64,000 nt of DNA from Cardiocondyla obscurior (lineage: Eukaryota; Arthropoda; Insecta; Hymenoptera; Formicidae): NCBI RefSeq assembly GCF_019399895.1, contig NC_091885.1:2082501-2146500 (forward strand), read 5' to 3'. The notes under the pieces are model-generated. The model was given only the letters and a program-made list of their open reading frames with translations. It searched no databases and had not been told where the DNA came from. The position numbers were made by a program, and so were the translations under genes. Positions 1-12,477 of this stretch are shown piece after piece. Every line of letters begins with the position of its first letter. Position 1 is the first letter of the stretch.

Positions 1-3000
1 GATTCCAGCCTAGAAATCGTGGGATCACCCGGCCGCGAGGCTTCTCTCCAGAAAGGGAGGCGCCCGGGAGAACCGACGTTCTCTCCTTTCGCCGCTGCTC
101 GCATGACGGTAATCTCGAAATATAAAATTCTGTCCTCCTTAATTTCATCGAAATTCTGTAATATGGCGCATCGGCTAAGAAAATTACGAGGGCTGGTTTA
201 TTTTCAATCGTGCCGCCGCGTTGCAGGTGGGAGGGATATTTCAGACCAAGTGCTCACCGGCAGGAAGTGTGTCAGGATACGCCGCGCGGCTCCTTGCTCG
301 TTACGGTTGATTGGCATCTGCATAGTTAATGCATAATGCGAGTGAATCCACGTCGCCGATGACTATGCAGATTTAGACACGCGCCGTGTATCGCAATTGT
401 GAATTGGATCAACAACCCGGTTTGTACGGCGCGGAGGTAAGACGTGACAGGAACGAGGCGTTTGGAGAGTCGCACTCGGCTGAGATTCCTCAAGGGAAAA
501 TTCGAATTTCGTACGGAAGCATTGTATTAAACGGCCGAGCGAGATTTATCTCGAAACTGTTGTTAATTCCCGGGCTCGTTAACTCGATGCCGCGCGCACG
601 GGAGGGTATTTTAAATTGGCACGCATGATAATGTCGCGCGCGGTAGATCTGGATTAACGACAAGCTGCAGATGTGAAATCACGCGCAGATTATTAAATTT
701 TTTTTTTTTTCCTCTTTTTCCCTCTCTCTTTCTTTTCGTCTTTGACGTAATCTACGTGGACCAATACGCGGCAATGCGTATTGATCGCGGTAAATTTGGA
801 TCAGCGTCCCAGCGATTTCTATATATAACGCTCACGAAACACGGTCCCTTAATATACACGCGACATTGTTGCTTTCCCGTCTGAGGTCTCTCAATGGAAT
901 ACCGAATCCGAACGAGGAGGTGTAATGGCTGTTTCTTTTCGCCTCTCGTTCTTTGCACGCTGGAGCGGCGAATGGCGATTCGGATCGGAGAAGCGAGAAA
1001 TGAAGAAAGTAAAAAATGGAAATGAAAGGGTTAGGAGGGAGAAGAAAGAGCGCGGAGGGCGCGGCGCGTCGCAGCTTTACGTATGGATTTTTCAAAAAGG
1101 AAATTATAAAAGTAGACTGGAAACGAGAAAGAAGGCAATAAAGAGAGAACTTTACGAGACGCGGCGCTTCCGAGGCTCGAGTCTCAAAGGGAAGAAATAG
1201 ACGGGGTCCACCGTGACATCCTCCCATGTTGTTTATCGAGTTACGGAATTTGTAGATAAAATCGTGCCACTGTAATCGCGCGGAAGAAGCTCGCCGAGAA
1301 AACGAAAACGTGAACCAACACGAGAAAGAAAGAGAGAAAAAAAAGATCTGGCGAGTTTGGTGCTTGTAAAATCATACGGTATACTTTCACGTGTGATTTT
1401 TTTAAAAGGCGAATGAATAATGTAACACCCAAGTAGAATATGAATTTATATGAACAACGGTAAATGCTGCGTTATTAATCATATAAGTTAAACACGTAAA
1501 CTCAACAAATTTTCGCATTATTTTAAATTTATTATGCCGCAATGCGTGCCGATTTTTTTTTGTTTTTTTTTTTTGTTTTTGCATCCCGAGTCTATCGGCG
1601 AGGTGTACATCTCTGTGAAATAGGCAATCAACAGTAAATGCGGCAGATTTATTAATCGAGGGAATCTTGTCGCAAGCGCGCGTTTAAATTTCAAGCGATA
1701 TTCCGCGCGTATCGCGAACACGCGATCGCGGGATGAATAATAAAACGGGCACGTCGCGCCGCTTATCCCGGCGATTCGCGGACATTTGTATACATACTGC
1801 TTTATTACCGGCGTACTTCGTGATTTCAACCTGGGATATTCGGAAGATGACGAAACCGATCGGGGCAACGGATGCGCCGCTCGCGTCTAAAAAACTGCGT
1901 GAGACCGCGCGGATTAAGAATGAATTATGCATTTTGCAACTTCGGCCGTTTCCTAACTTGATCGTCGCGCGGCAATTACGCCGAGTAATCACGCAGGGAA
2001 TGAATCTCCCGGTCATCGCATTCCACGCGGGAGGGACTTGATTCTTTCTTTCTCGCCGTTCTCTCGTTCTTTCTTCCGGCGATAGGCAAATCTTGTCTCC
2101 CGAAGCAGCGTGAACCAATTTATTTAGCGAGTCCGCGGGCACTCGGGTTCCGCCAGCGAGGATATTCGAGAGGAAAGAGCATCGCATACATAATGCTACA
2201 CATATTATAAGTGAGTAGCCGGGATCGAGAGCGCGCGCGAGCGGCTCGTATGCATCGGCGCACGTTTGTGCGCCCATGCAGTCAAGCGCACGTCAGTTGA
2301 TTTAGTGTCAGATTGGTCACGGGTTGTCGCCTCACCCTCTCGACTAGATCGTCCTCTTTCTCTCCTTCTTTCCCTCTCTCGTTTTCTCTTTTGATCGTCG
2401 CTCCGTTATCTTCTTACCGAGAGAAATAAGCGAGAGCGAGCGAGAGCGCGCATCTTTTGTATCCTCTTCCTCCTCTTTTACACTTTTGTTCCTTTTCCAG
2501 TTTGTAAGGACGTAGCTCGAGAGCTTTGATCACCCCGCCAACCATCGGGCGACCTGATCATACGCTACCCCGCGTCGGAAAGAAACCGATCCTCTTCTCG
2601 GTGTTCCCCTTTTTTCCCCGTTCTCCATCGTTCTCCACAGAGACGATGCGATCGTACGCGCAGGACACAGATCGTTAGCCTCCGTTTCTGTCGCGTCACA
2701 GTCGCAGCTAATTTTCGAAACTGTTGGCCGTGAACGTCAATCGTTAATGACACATTGATTTAATCTGGCATTTAATAAGAGAAATTGTGCTGTTTTATTA
2801 GATTTTATATTTTATATTAATACAATTATATATAATATAATTTAACATAATTTATATTAATATTTAATACTCTTAGGATTTTTTTTTTTGGTAATTAAAT
2901 CTGTAAATTTGAGATGGAAACTTTTTTCTAAGCTGTATCATACATTTCAAAGATATAAGGAGAATGAAAAAAATGAAGAGGATGCTATCACTTATGACGC

Positions 3001-5560
3001 ATGTAAACGCTTGACACTACTCCGCAATTTCTGTTTGCGATTATTAAATTTGTCTGCGAGCGCGACGTCGTGCAAGCACTCGTATTCGTCGTGTCTTTAA
3101 ATGAAGCTATCATATTCTACGAATAAATGCTTGTGCAAGAGATAATCGAGGACGGAAACGTCACGTTACGCGAACCATATCCATCTGTTTATAATCGATC
3201 ACATCGCACCTGTTTGACGTATCAAAGTATAAATTTGCCGCGCAATAATTTTACCTGGACATCCGAATTCCGGCGTTTCGATGTGCCGGACGTGAGCGCG
3301 TAGTATTACGTTAATATTCGAACTGTCTTATCTCTTTGCCTATTTGTAGACGATTTAATTGCAATAATGTTTATACGTATCAGTAATTTTGAGTTATGCA
3401 TTATCGATTGACCGGGAGTTCGCTTTTGCAGTCCTCGGTCCAGAGCAGATGGATGAACGAGCGGGTGTTTAAAAAAAAAAAAAAAGGGAAAAAAAAAAAC
3501 TGTTTCGCTGAACTGACAGGTCAAATGCATCCTGCCGACCCTCCTTCGATTTCGTGATTTAGGGTATCGGTTCGAAAGTACCACTTTTCTGCTATTCCGT
3601 GCTACCATCCGATCCCACAAGTCATTTCCACACCTAGGTATTAAGAGTTGGAATGAGAGAAAAGACGAAACGGTCGAGAGAGAGAGGTGATACTGGCACG
3701 AGCAGTCGGTCGGTGAACAGATCCCAGCTGTGCGCTACAAAATTGCAGCTTACTATCGGCCACGAACATTTCGAAAGTTTAATCGCGATAATGGAGGTTC
3801 ACGTGACAGAACAAATTTTCCGCCGGTAAAGGCCGCTCCGGAAAGAGGCGAGAGAATCGGTAACAATTATTAATAAACCGCTGCTTTTCAACCGCAGTAT
3901 ATTTCAAGCGATCGATCTTAGTACAAATTTTTACTGCATAAAAAATTTTTTTTTTATTAAAATTGAATGTGATAGTGGCGTTATATTTAAAAAATTAATA
4001 TTTTTTTTTTTTAAATTCGCACATTTTATCTCAAAGGTTTTATTGCAATGACTACGATTTCGGAGACTCGTTTCGCTCTCTCGTTCCCTGTAATTATATT
4101 CGATTCAGTTGCATTTAAAAGCACGATCGCGACGAGCCGGTCGAGGGATATCTCACATCGAAGTGTTTCGTCGATTATAATTATGTACAGGTAGGTGGTT
4201 GCATTGGGAAGCAAAAAGGGAAGCGAAACGAAAGTCGTCGGGGTCGCGGCGGGAAATAGAATGGGAAGAAGGGGGATGACGGCTTGACGGACAGGAGGCG
4301 TCTCAGGGCGGATAGGGCGTTTCCGAGGCCTTCTCGCGCTCATTCGTTCGCCTGCTGTTTCTTTTCTCTCTTTTTTTCTGATATTTTTCGATTCAGCTTT
4401 TCACCGAAAAATGAGAGAATATCGCTAATTAACAGGCATCAAATAAAAGGGCATTGTTTATGAAAATTATATTAGAGGAATTTAATTAGAGACTCAGACG
4501 TGCAATAAACTCATCGTAATTGCAGGAATTACCGTTTTGCGAAAGAAAAAAAAAAATACATAGTTATTACGCAACGATAAAAGTATATTATCGGTGTTTC
4601 GCTTTTGTACAAACGATAAATATTTTACGACGCTCTCCGCCATGAACAAAACGTGTGATGGCTCTTTCTATCTTTTTTTAAACGAATGAATTTGCATATC
4701 TCGGTGACATAAATTATATATAAAAAAAAAAAAAGAAAACAACGGGATAAACAATCGATTGATCTTCCGTTCAATGTCGAAAAGCTAAAAAGTACGTCAG
4801 TCTGGGCGATGACGCGGATTACGTATAACGGTTTGCTCGCGGTCAAAATGGATGAAGGATGGCTCGCTCGCGGTTGGAGACTGTATGACAAATTATCAAT
4901 AACTTTACCGTGAGTCTAGCAAGACAGTCCGGGGTGGGGGTGGTGGGATTGGAGGAACGGGAAGACTAATGACGAGATTGATGTCGACCGTGCCGTAGGA
5001 ATGTTGTAAGGAGAGCTCGACGACGTGCGACAGTGACATCCTGAAAAGGCTCTTTGAACGGACACGCGACAACCTCAAATCGGAAAGTAGTCGGAAAATT
5101 ACCAGGCGCACATTATCCACGTTTACCGTTTAAATTATTAAACGTAAAACAGTTTTCTTTAACGTAGAAGGGGCAAGAGTAAATAACGCGCGCTTCGTGA
5201 TATTTAATTAATAAAAAGAAAAAGAAAAATTGATTAACGAGCAACACTTTGATTTAATAATTTTCATCGATCTCTTCTGTGAAACGACGTGCGTCTCGGA
5301 TTACCAGTACAGAGCGAAGGCTGAGGGACTTGGGAGGTTTATTCGAGAGCTGGAGTTTCACTTAAACGAGGAGTTTATCCAGAATGAGCTCATTCGGTGG
5401 ATTAGAGTGTCGCTACGCGGATAGAATTATCCATGTAAGTGGAAACAGACGGTTGTAGATGCAGGGGGTATACGCGACGCTAAATTGGGCGCCGAATATG
5501 AGGCGGCGATTCGACGATGAAACGAACGCTTTCGTGGGGACTATGTGAAATAATAACCGA

Positions 5561-5590
5561 GCTCGGTGTACGCGTGCATGCACACCGAGC
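5561..5590. repeat. Perfect 9-bp inverted repeat with 12-nt loop
   Basis: GCTCGGTGT at 5561-5569 is the exact reverse complement of ACACCGAGC at 5582-5590. The loop itself contains the palindrome GTGCATGCAC, overlapping the right arm. The element could form a short stem-loop in RNA or DNA, or be a dyad protein-binding site. It is too short to call a microRNA precursor. It sits in non-coding sequence with no gene beside it. Confidence 0.55.
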
Positions 5591-5855
5591 ACGTTTATGC
5601 GCGCACACGTACTTACGCGCCGCGCTATAACTCACGGTGAAGATTTATCCCTCGTTCGTGAACGCCTAAAGGTGGATATAGGCAAGGAGTGAGGATATCC
5701 CAGTCCAGATTTCGATCGCGCGGTATCATACTGCGCCATGACAAAACGATAAATCACGCTCGGGTCGTGTAGAATCGGTGTGTAATCGAGATCGAGCGGA
5801 TCAGGTATGTCGTGTAACACCTTTCGCTCCTGAATGCAACGACGTGGTATCGTAT

Positions 5856-5896
5856 CGAGAGAGAAAGAAAGAGAGATAGAGAGAGAGAAAAAAAAG
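5856..5896 (+). repeat. GA-rich microsatellite
   Basis: The tract consists of GAGAGAAAG-type units ending in an A-run. It is a purine tract on the + strand that could bind GAGA-type factors, but no promoter signal adjoins it. Confidence 0.7.
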
Positions 5897-8800
5897 ACGG
5901 ATATAACTCGCCATTTGAAAAAAGGAGCATACAAACCTGATAAATAACATTTTTACGCACATCTTTATTTGCGCACGGCGATTTTGAACGTAAATTCAAT
6001 TCACCGTTCGACGTAAACGTAAGATTAATTTGTTTGCACAAGCATTTTAAATGTGAAGGATTTTATGCGTCATATCTTTATTATATGTATATACATACCA
6101 AAATATATTTCCTGAAGCAGCATTTAGCAAAGCTTGTTTCGCTACACAGTTCTTCGTGCGTTTGCCTCATTCGCTCATCTTTCGCGGCGGTAATGTTACA
6201 CGTGCTGTAATTTAATAATTATGGGATACCCGATGCAAGTCAGAAGATATGCGTGCCAAAGTATACGGTTATTAAAATCGCGTGATACATACGCCAGCGA
6301 TACCGAGATGTGTACGTGGCGGCCCAATTATTCGTAGACATTCCTCACGCGTTAATGAGAGATGCAATATAAATTAATTACATCAACCTGATTAAATAAT
6401 CACGTGTTTCGGTATCCGCGAAATTAATTTTTTTTTTTTTGTTTTACGTCGAGAACGCTCATTGATACTAGCAGCGGCCAAAATTATTTTATCAAATACA
6501 CAAAATGATTTGTGACGCGATCCAAAACGAGAAAAAGCAGATGTGAAAAATGAGACTTAGGCGGAAATGAAATTGTTTCCTCGAATTATCGCAAAAATGT
6601 TCGACATTCGCGGTAGGACGACCGCGTCGAGCTATGCCGGCGCAGTTTCGTGAATGGCGAGACCGAAAGTGACAGGCGGGACAAATTCGAGCATAGAAGA
6701 AGCTAATCGGTGCTAATGGAGACTGTACGCTTTACCGCTGTGGAAATAGATGACGAGCCATTGCGGTATTATACGTTGATTTCACCATTCAATCTCCATG
6801 TCTAATTATTTTATGCGAATGACGATCGATCAAAATGATACAACTGGCACTGCTGTATTCTGTCGTCATTAATATAGAATAGTATTCGAAACATCCGGTT
6901 TGCCGATATGAGCTTAATAGTATGAATATAAGCCACGGTATCAGTATCTCCATTAGCTCTTTTAATTTTTTCAATTAATTCTTAGGTACGCAATTAAAAA
7001 ATTATAATAAATATTGTTAAACGGATCGTAATATAAGCGAAGGCAATTTAGAACCTTAACAGCAGGTTTTGATATTAAATAATAATTATGCAGATAACTC
7101 TAACGAAGTAGATTAGAACTTTTAATACACCTCGTGATACTTATTATGACTTTAGGAACAATATTTTTAGAATCACTTTCTTGTAGAAGGTTCGTAATCG
7201 CGAAAGCGGAATATATTGCGTTCCGCGATAGAACGTTCTCTAATGCGGCGGTCAAAGGGCAAAGAATTTAAGTACATCAATTATAAAAGCAAACTGGCTG
7301 AATGTCGGGATAGAAAACAGACGGTTTCGCGGAGGAAGTGAATCGAAGTAAGAGAAAACCGGCAGAAAACACGGTAGAGAAAGGAAGCAACGCGGGGAGA
7401 AACGATCAGGAGTTTGAGCGAGCCGATGCTGAAACTAACGGACACGGTTCAGAGGGCTGAAGCGGTGGGCCGTCCCGCCTGTTCTCCGCCTGTTTTTATT
7501 TCTTCGCATTTCGGTGGTGCACCGCGGCTCGAGCAAAAGAGAGGAAAAGAGAAAGAGAGAAACAACGAGATTGGACGAGGTTCTCGCAGCCTGTGGTATA
7601 ATTAAAATACAGCCGTGCACCAACTGCCGGGCCTGCGCTGCCGTTGTTGTTGCTCTTCCCTCTACCTTCATATCCATTTTCTACCTCCTCTTGATCTTCT
7701 TAATCCTCTTCTTCTTGTTCTTCCTCCATCTTTTTTCCGCGTCCTCTGCGCCTTCCGTTCGCACAGTTTGATGATTAGTATTAAGAAGCGTGCATTGGCG
7801 CCGCAGGTCTACCGAGCTATTCTTTACAAATTTCCGATCTCTGTATTAAAAAATTTTTTAATTTATCTGCAAATTAATATTTTTTATCAATCATTTTGCT
7901 ATTCTTCTATTATTAAAAATTACAAAAGCAATATTATTTTATATATTCTCTTTAATGCAATTTAATGCACGAAATAAATTACAGAGTGCATTGTCGAAGC
8001 TTAAAAGTTTTTAATAATATTTTTATCTTTATTTTTCAAATTAATCGGTTTTACGACTTTCGAATCAATTCTCCTTTTCGTCGTAAATTTCATCTTTAGA
8101 CATGGATTGGCTTCGGCGCCCATGACGCGGAGTACGTCATCTGCCTCACGAGGGTGTGCCAAGGCATCCAAAGTAGAAAAGAAGGGCGAGCGACGATCGG
8201 AGTCGGGGCGAAAAGAACATGAGCAGCCAAAGACGATAGGGACCGTGAAGACGCGTCTCGTCCTAATAGCTACTAACGATTTAATTGTTGGAACCGGCTG
8301 TCTACATCAGAAATGGGACTTGGGCGTTCTGCACGTTCTCCGATTTTTAATTATTTGTGCCGCGCGTTTTTGCCCCCAGGGACACGAACCGCGTAGCATA
8401 CAACGAAGAATGTAAAAGGAAAAATTTGCATCACTAATTCCTTCATACGGGCACTTTGTTCAGCTTTCAAATTTTAGTTGATAAAAAAAATTTTTGCCTC
8501 GCTATTTTCTTTAAATAATACTATAAAAATTTGAAATAAAAAAAGTTTAGAAGAGAGACAATAAAGTGCCAATATAAATTTAACGTCAATATTTGAAGTG
8601 GCGTGAATTGAGAAATTTGCGCATTCGCTTCGCGACGTCAACGACGGTGCGAGAAATATCATCGCGTCTAAGAGCGCATCGAGCACCGGCGGGTTTTCGT
8701 CCTCCTCGCCCGTCTTTCCCTATCGCTCGAAAATTTTTCATTGCCACTATCGGCCTTCCGCACGCCAGTTTATTACGCGGCGTGTAACGAAGCGATACTT

Positions 8801-8910
8801 CATATCGATGCAAAGAGCACGCACCCGCGGCCAGTCGCCGTGGATACGCACTTTTGCTCAGGCAGATTACAAATTACAATACCGGGGGTCGCACCCCGCT
8901 CGCGGTCGTG

Positions 8911-8938
8911 CCGCCGCCGCTGTCGTCGTCGTCGTCGG
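8911..8938 (+). repeat. Trinucleotide repeat (CCG then GTC units)
   Basis: Three CCG units run into a short GTC/TCG series. It is a simple repeat in a GC-rich patch with no coding context that I can support. Confidence 0.65.
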
Positions 8939-11900
8939 CAAATAATTAATATTCATTACGTATTAACGAAGCTATCGCATAAATTGCGCGCTCGTGGCAA
9001 AAATGGCATCGTGGATAACGGGTGAGCCGATGAATACGAGAACTCTACGGTTCCTTGGTCTTCCGTAAGATGTAGTGGGATGCTCCTTTCGCTTCGTGAT
9101 GTTGACCCTTGGGAGAGACGATCGCGTCGGGACAGTAGAGGAGAGAAGACAAGGTAGAATATTGCCGGGCGCACCTGTCCGCGTTGCCTCCCGGCCGTCT
9201 CTCCCTTTTTCCGTACGCCCGCGGCACACGCACCAGGCTATTTCATTTTTGATGCCGTAAAGAGCCATTTTAGCGCCGCGTTTAAGGGTTATTGTACAAT
9301 AAAAGTAGCATTATTATATATCAGTTAGTCCGGCCAACAGTAAGGTCGCGAGTCGGTTGGGGCGGGAAAGGGAAGAAAAGAGGGTCGTCGGAAGCGGCTC
9401 GTGAGAAGCACGACTGGCTTTATGACTCGTAAAAGCTCGAGACGTTTCTCGCTTCGACAACAGACGACACGCGTTCTTACCCCCGCGACTTCTCGTCGAA
9501 GCTTGTGCTCGGAGCCGAATAATGCTCTTCGTTTGCGGCTCGGTCTATTCGTTTTCGAACGCTTATACGCACGCGAGGGATGAAACTGCTCTAGGCTAAC
9601 TCTTTCCGAAGTCGTCACTTGAGTTCACGCGTTTCACCGGCCGCTCAATTTTTTTTTTCTTGCGTTTTTTCCGGTAATAATTCCCTCATCTGATAACTCG
9701 TCAGCGTCTCACTTTCCTCGGCGTCGCGCAATCGAAATGACGACGAGCGCGGTATCAAGCCGCGATGTTGATAGAGCTGAATGTCGTGATAATATAATCG
9801 CGAATGTATTTCTACCTCTTTACGTAAGCGTGGAAAAAAGAAACCTCGCAAAGGGGGGAGGGGGAGAGAGAGAGGAGAAAAAAGAACCGCGGCGCAAGAA
9901 CGAGAATGAAAGAGGCTGCTTAAAATATCGCTGCCGCGCGTGATAAAATTGTAAAATCATCAGCGGTGGCGTTATCGACGATGCTCTTTACCAATAAACA
10001 TAACGGTCTACGTACGGGCGCAATGATACAACCCACCGGCTGACATTTCAGCTGACCTCTCACGACATTTCTTCTCGTGGCGAATAACACCGCGCGCGGG
10101 ATGACCGCGCGAGCGAAGGTTGTACGTACATACGTATCACGTGAGGAATCGAGACACGATACGCTACAAAGTTTATCTTATAAAATGTTACTGGCACAAT
10201 TCGCTACATTAGCGGCAACGACTATTAACTATTGTAACGAGATAGTTAACGAACATTCGCGCGGAATATACATTTTCTCCCGCGTCCGTGCTACTTGTCG
10301 AGAATTCCTCGCGGCGGATAAATTTCCTGCGAACGAAAGCTTTCATTGTGTGCCAGTTGTTCATAAAAATGATAAATTATTGGCGTTGAAACCAAGGGAC
10401 AGATACAGCGCGTTCGTGTATTAAATTTTTTTTTTTTATCTCCGAGCGAGCCCGCTCCTTTGCCGCAATTGTAAGTCTTTTACTTGCACGCGGTAACATT
10501 GTGTCAAGACGATCTCAAGACGGTGTCCTCGCATTGGCGGGAAGGACTGTTTGCGATCCGAATGCGCGATACGTCGACGATAACGTTTATGTACCGTGGT
10601 CGGTAGCCAGGTCTGGCGGCGAGCAAACTTCCTTCCAGGTTGTACCGGAAATTCATTGTAAATCTCGGTAGTCAGCAAAGAACGAGGACGCACACGGCTC
10701 GTCGCGACGCGCAGCTCCCGTGCGGTTTCCGCGCGCCGCCCGCCGAGATAAGGACCGCCGGATTCCGGGCGGTCAAATATTGAAGTTGGCTCCGATTTTC
10801 CCATGCCGGGGCAGCCGCGCTCCGAAGGTGCCATCAACGCGATCAGGAAACCGGCCTGGCATACCTGAATTAATCGTCGTAAATCCTACGCGACGTCGTC
10901 GTTTGCTATAGCCGCAAACGGGTTACGAGGGTACTTGGCGCGCGATAAATCTCGCAAGATCTAGGGCGATTGTGAATATCGCACGCATTCAAACAATTTT
11001 GCTCAAATCTGTTTAAAGAAATATGATTTATTAAAAATATACATCTTTAATTGCTGATATCGAAAGCGCATTATCACGAGACGCGTAATTAATAAAGATT
11101 TTCAATGTCATTACGCGAGGAGTATGACTTTCAATTTAACGCAGGTAGAATTTTTCTTACTCCTTGGATCAAATACGGTATCTTGGCATAAGAACGTCGC
11201 GGACTTTCCATATTTTTTTGCATTTACATATTGCGAAACTGGCGGTGTACACGGTCGTATGCAAAGTTCTGACGAGAAACAAATACCAAAGAGTCCCTAG
11301 ACATTCGAAAGGTGCGTGCACCTCATTACAAAACGGCACATTAAAACTCGAAATGAGATGTTTTGAATTTAAAAGCCGCGGTGAACTAGAGAATATATGT
11401 TTCACTTTTTTTTTACAAGCTGTACCGAAAGTTTATATAATAATTCTTACGCGACACCGGCGTCGCAATAATATTATAACTCGCGGCAATTTTGCATATA
11501 AAATCTGTTAAGATGTTTGCAGTAAATTATATTAGATAAAGGATTTTCGAGATGCGAGGGGAAGGCGTCGCATTAATATTCAGAGTTTCTGAATTTAACG
11601 TTCGGCAGATTCGCGGCATTCGCAATATTTCGTATCTGACAAATCCGCGATATTACTACATCGTGAGCGGTTTCGCCAAATAAACGCATGCGTCGCGCGA
11701 ACGAGCAACGAAAGTCGCCCGCGAGGCAAAGTGATGAAATAAGAGGCAGTAAGGGCCGCATAAGAATCGTATTCCACGGTCTTCATAAGTCAGCGTAACG
11801 ATGTCGGCCGAATGAGAAAGATACGGAGACAGGATGCGAGGGAAGAGCGAGATGCGAAATCTTTTCTCCAATGAGACCAAGAAGAGGCACCTCCGCAAGC

Positions 11901-12218
11901 GACCTCGGTTTCCGTTCCTTCTTCGGAGTTCTGAAGCCGCTGGCGCGTCTCGCCCGCAGCCAGCTAAACGCGAATACATTTAAATGATAATTGGCGAAGC
12001 CTAAGCCGCGATACGATTCCGATGGCACGCATGCACGAGGACATATACTACATTCGCGTATAATAATATGTGCATTCTACTATAAACATGCAAGTGCCAC
12101 AATGAAAAAAAATACGTAACCACATAAGAAAAAAATTATTTATTATACTTTAAGTTAAATACATTTACATTTTTACATATCTTTGTAATAATCTTCATTT
12201 TTCTGTATTATCTTTTAG

Positions 12219-12477
12219 GTTGTTACACCCGATTAATCAACTGTTTGTAAAACTGGAAAATTGAGTAAAAGCCAGCATTAAAAGTGCGCGACGGTTCCGG
12301 ACGTCATCGTTGCTTACGGTACGAAAGGACGCGAGCGGGATTTGCGCGCTGTCGGTGCACTTCGACGCATTCGGTTTCACGACCTCCTGCAACTCGATCT
12401 CTCCGGAGAAAGAGCTTCGAGATCTTATCGCAGGAAACGCAGCCGGTTCGACGTACCAGAAGAATAAAAAGTAAAAG
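12219..12477 (+). other. Candidate non-coding exon (259 nt)
   Basis: A long T-rich tract ends in CTTTTAG at 12212-12218, giving a strong acceptor. The block ends with AAAAG at 12477, followed by GTAAGG, a strong donor. The interior is GC-richer than its flanks. It has one frame without stops from about 12284 to 12478, but that frame has no ATG near its start and its Arg/Ser-rich product resembles nothing I know. It could be an internal leader exon or a lncRNA exon. A chance pairing of two good splice signals is also possible, because no homology supports it. Confidence 0.35.

Larger units (their letters stand above)
1..12218. other. Non-coding stretch, no gene recognised
   Basis: Both strands hold only short open frames of low-complexity or arginine- and serine-rich composition, typical of chance frames in GC-rich insect DNA. 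A T-run with a CT tract lies near 698-739. Purine-rich + strand DNA lies near 970-1200, and a pyrimidine-rich tract at about 2330-2500. A pair of A-runs sits near 3470-3500, T-runs near 3950-4010, and a GA tract at 5856-5896. A long CTT/CTC-rich tract is at 7655-7760 and a GA/G-rich tract near 9850-9893. One donor-like AG|GTAAGA site is at 436/437, but no partner acceptor is convincing. I see no RNA gene or mobile element here. Confidence 0.6.

Noticed and set aside
5230..5424. 64-codon frame with protein-like composition ending near a GTAAGTG donor
   Set aside because: It has no ATG in frame and no convincing acceptor with a matching phase, and the stop precedes the donor.
7514..7771. Frame with a hydrophobic C-terminal segment resembling a membrane helix
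   Set aside because: The hydrophobic residues come from translating a CTT/CTC pyrimidine tract; the same artefact recurs at 24000, 43640 and 55870.
7987..8005. GTGCATTG, matching the miR-33 seed
   Set aside because: Only the seed matches and no hairpin partner is visible nearby. A scan by eye for common insect microRNAs found none, but it was not exhaustive.
10101..10424. About 107-codon frame after an ATG
   Set aside because: Composition is plausible but there is no motif, signal peptide or promoter, and it ends in a T-run. It is within chance length.
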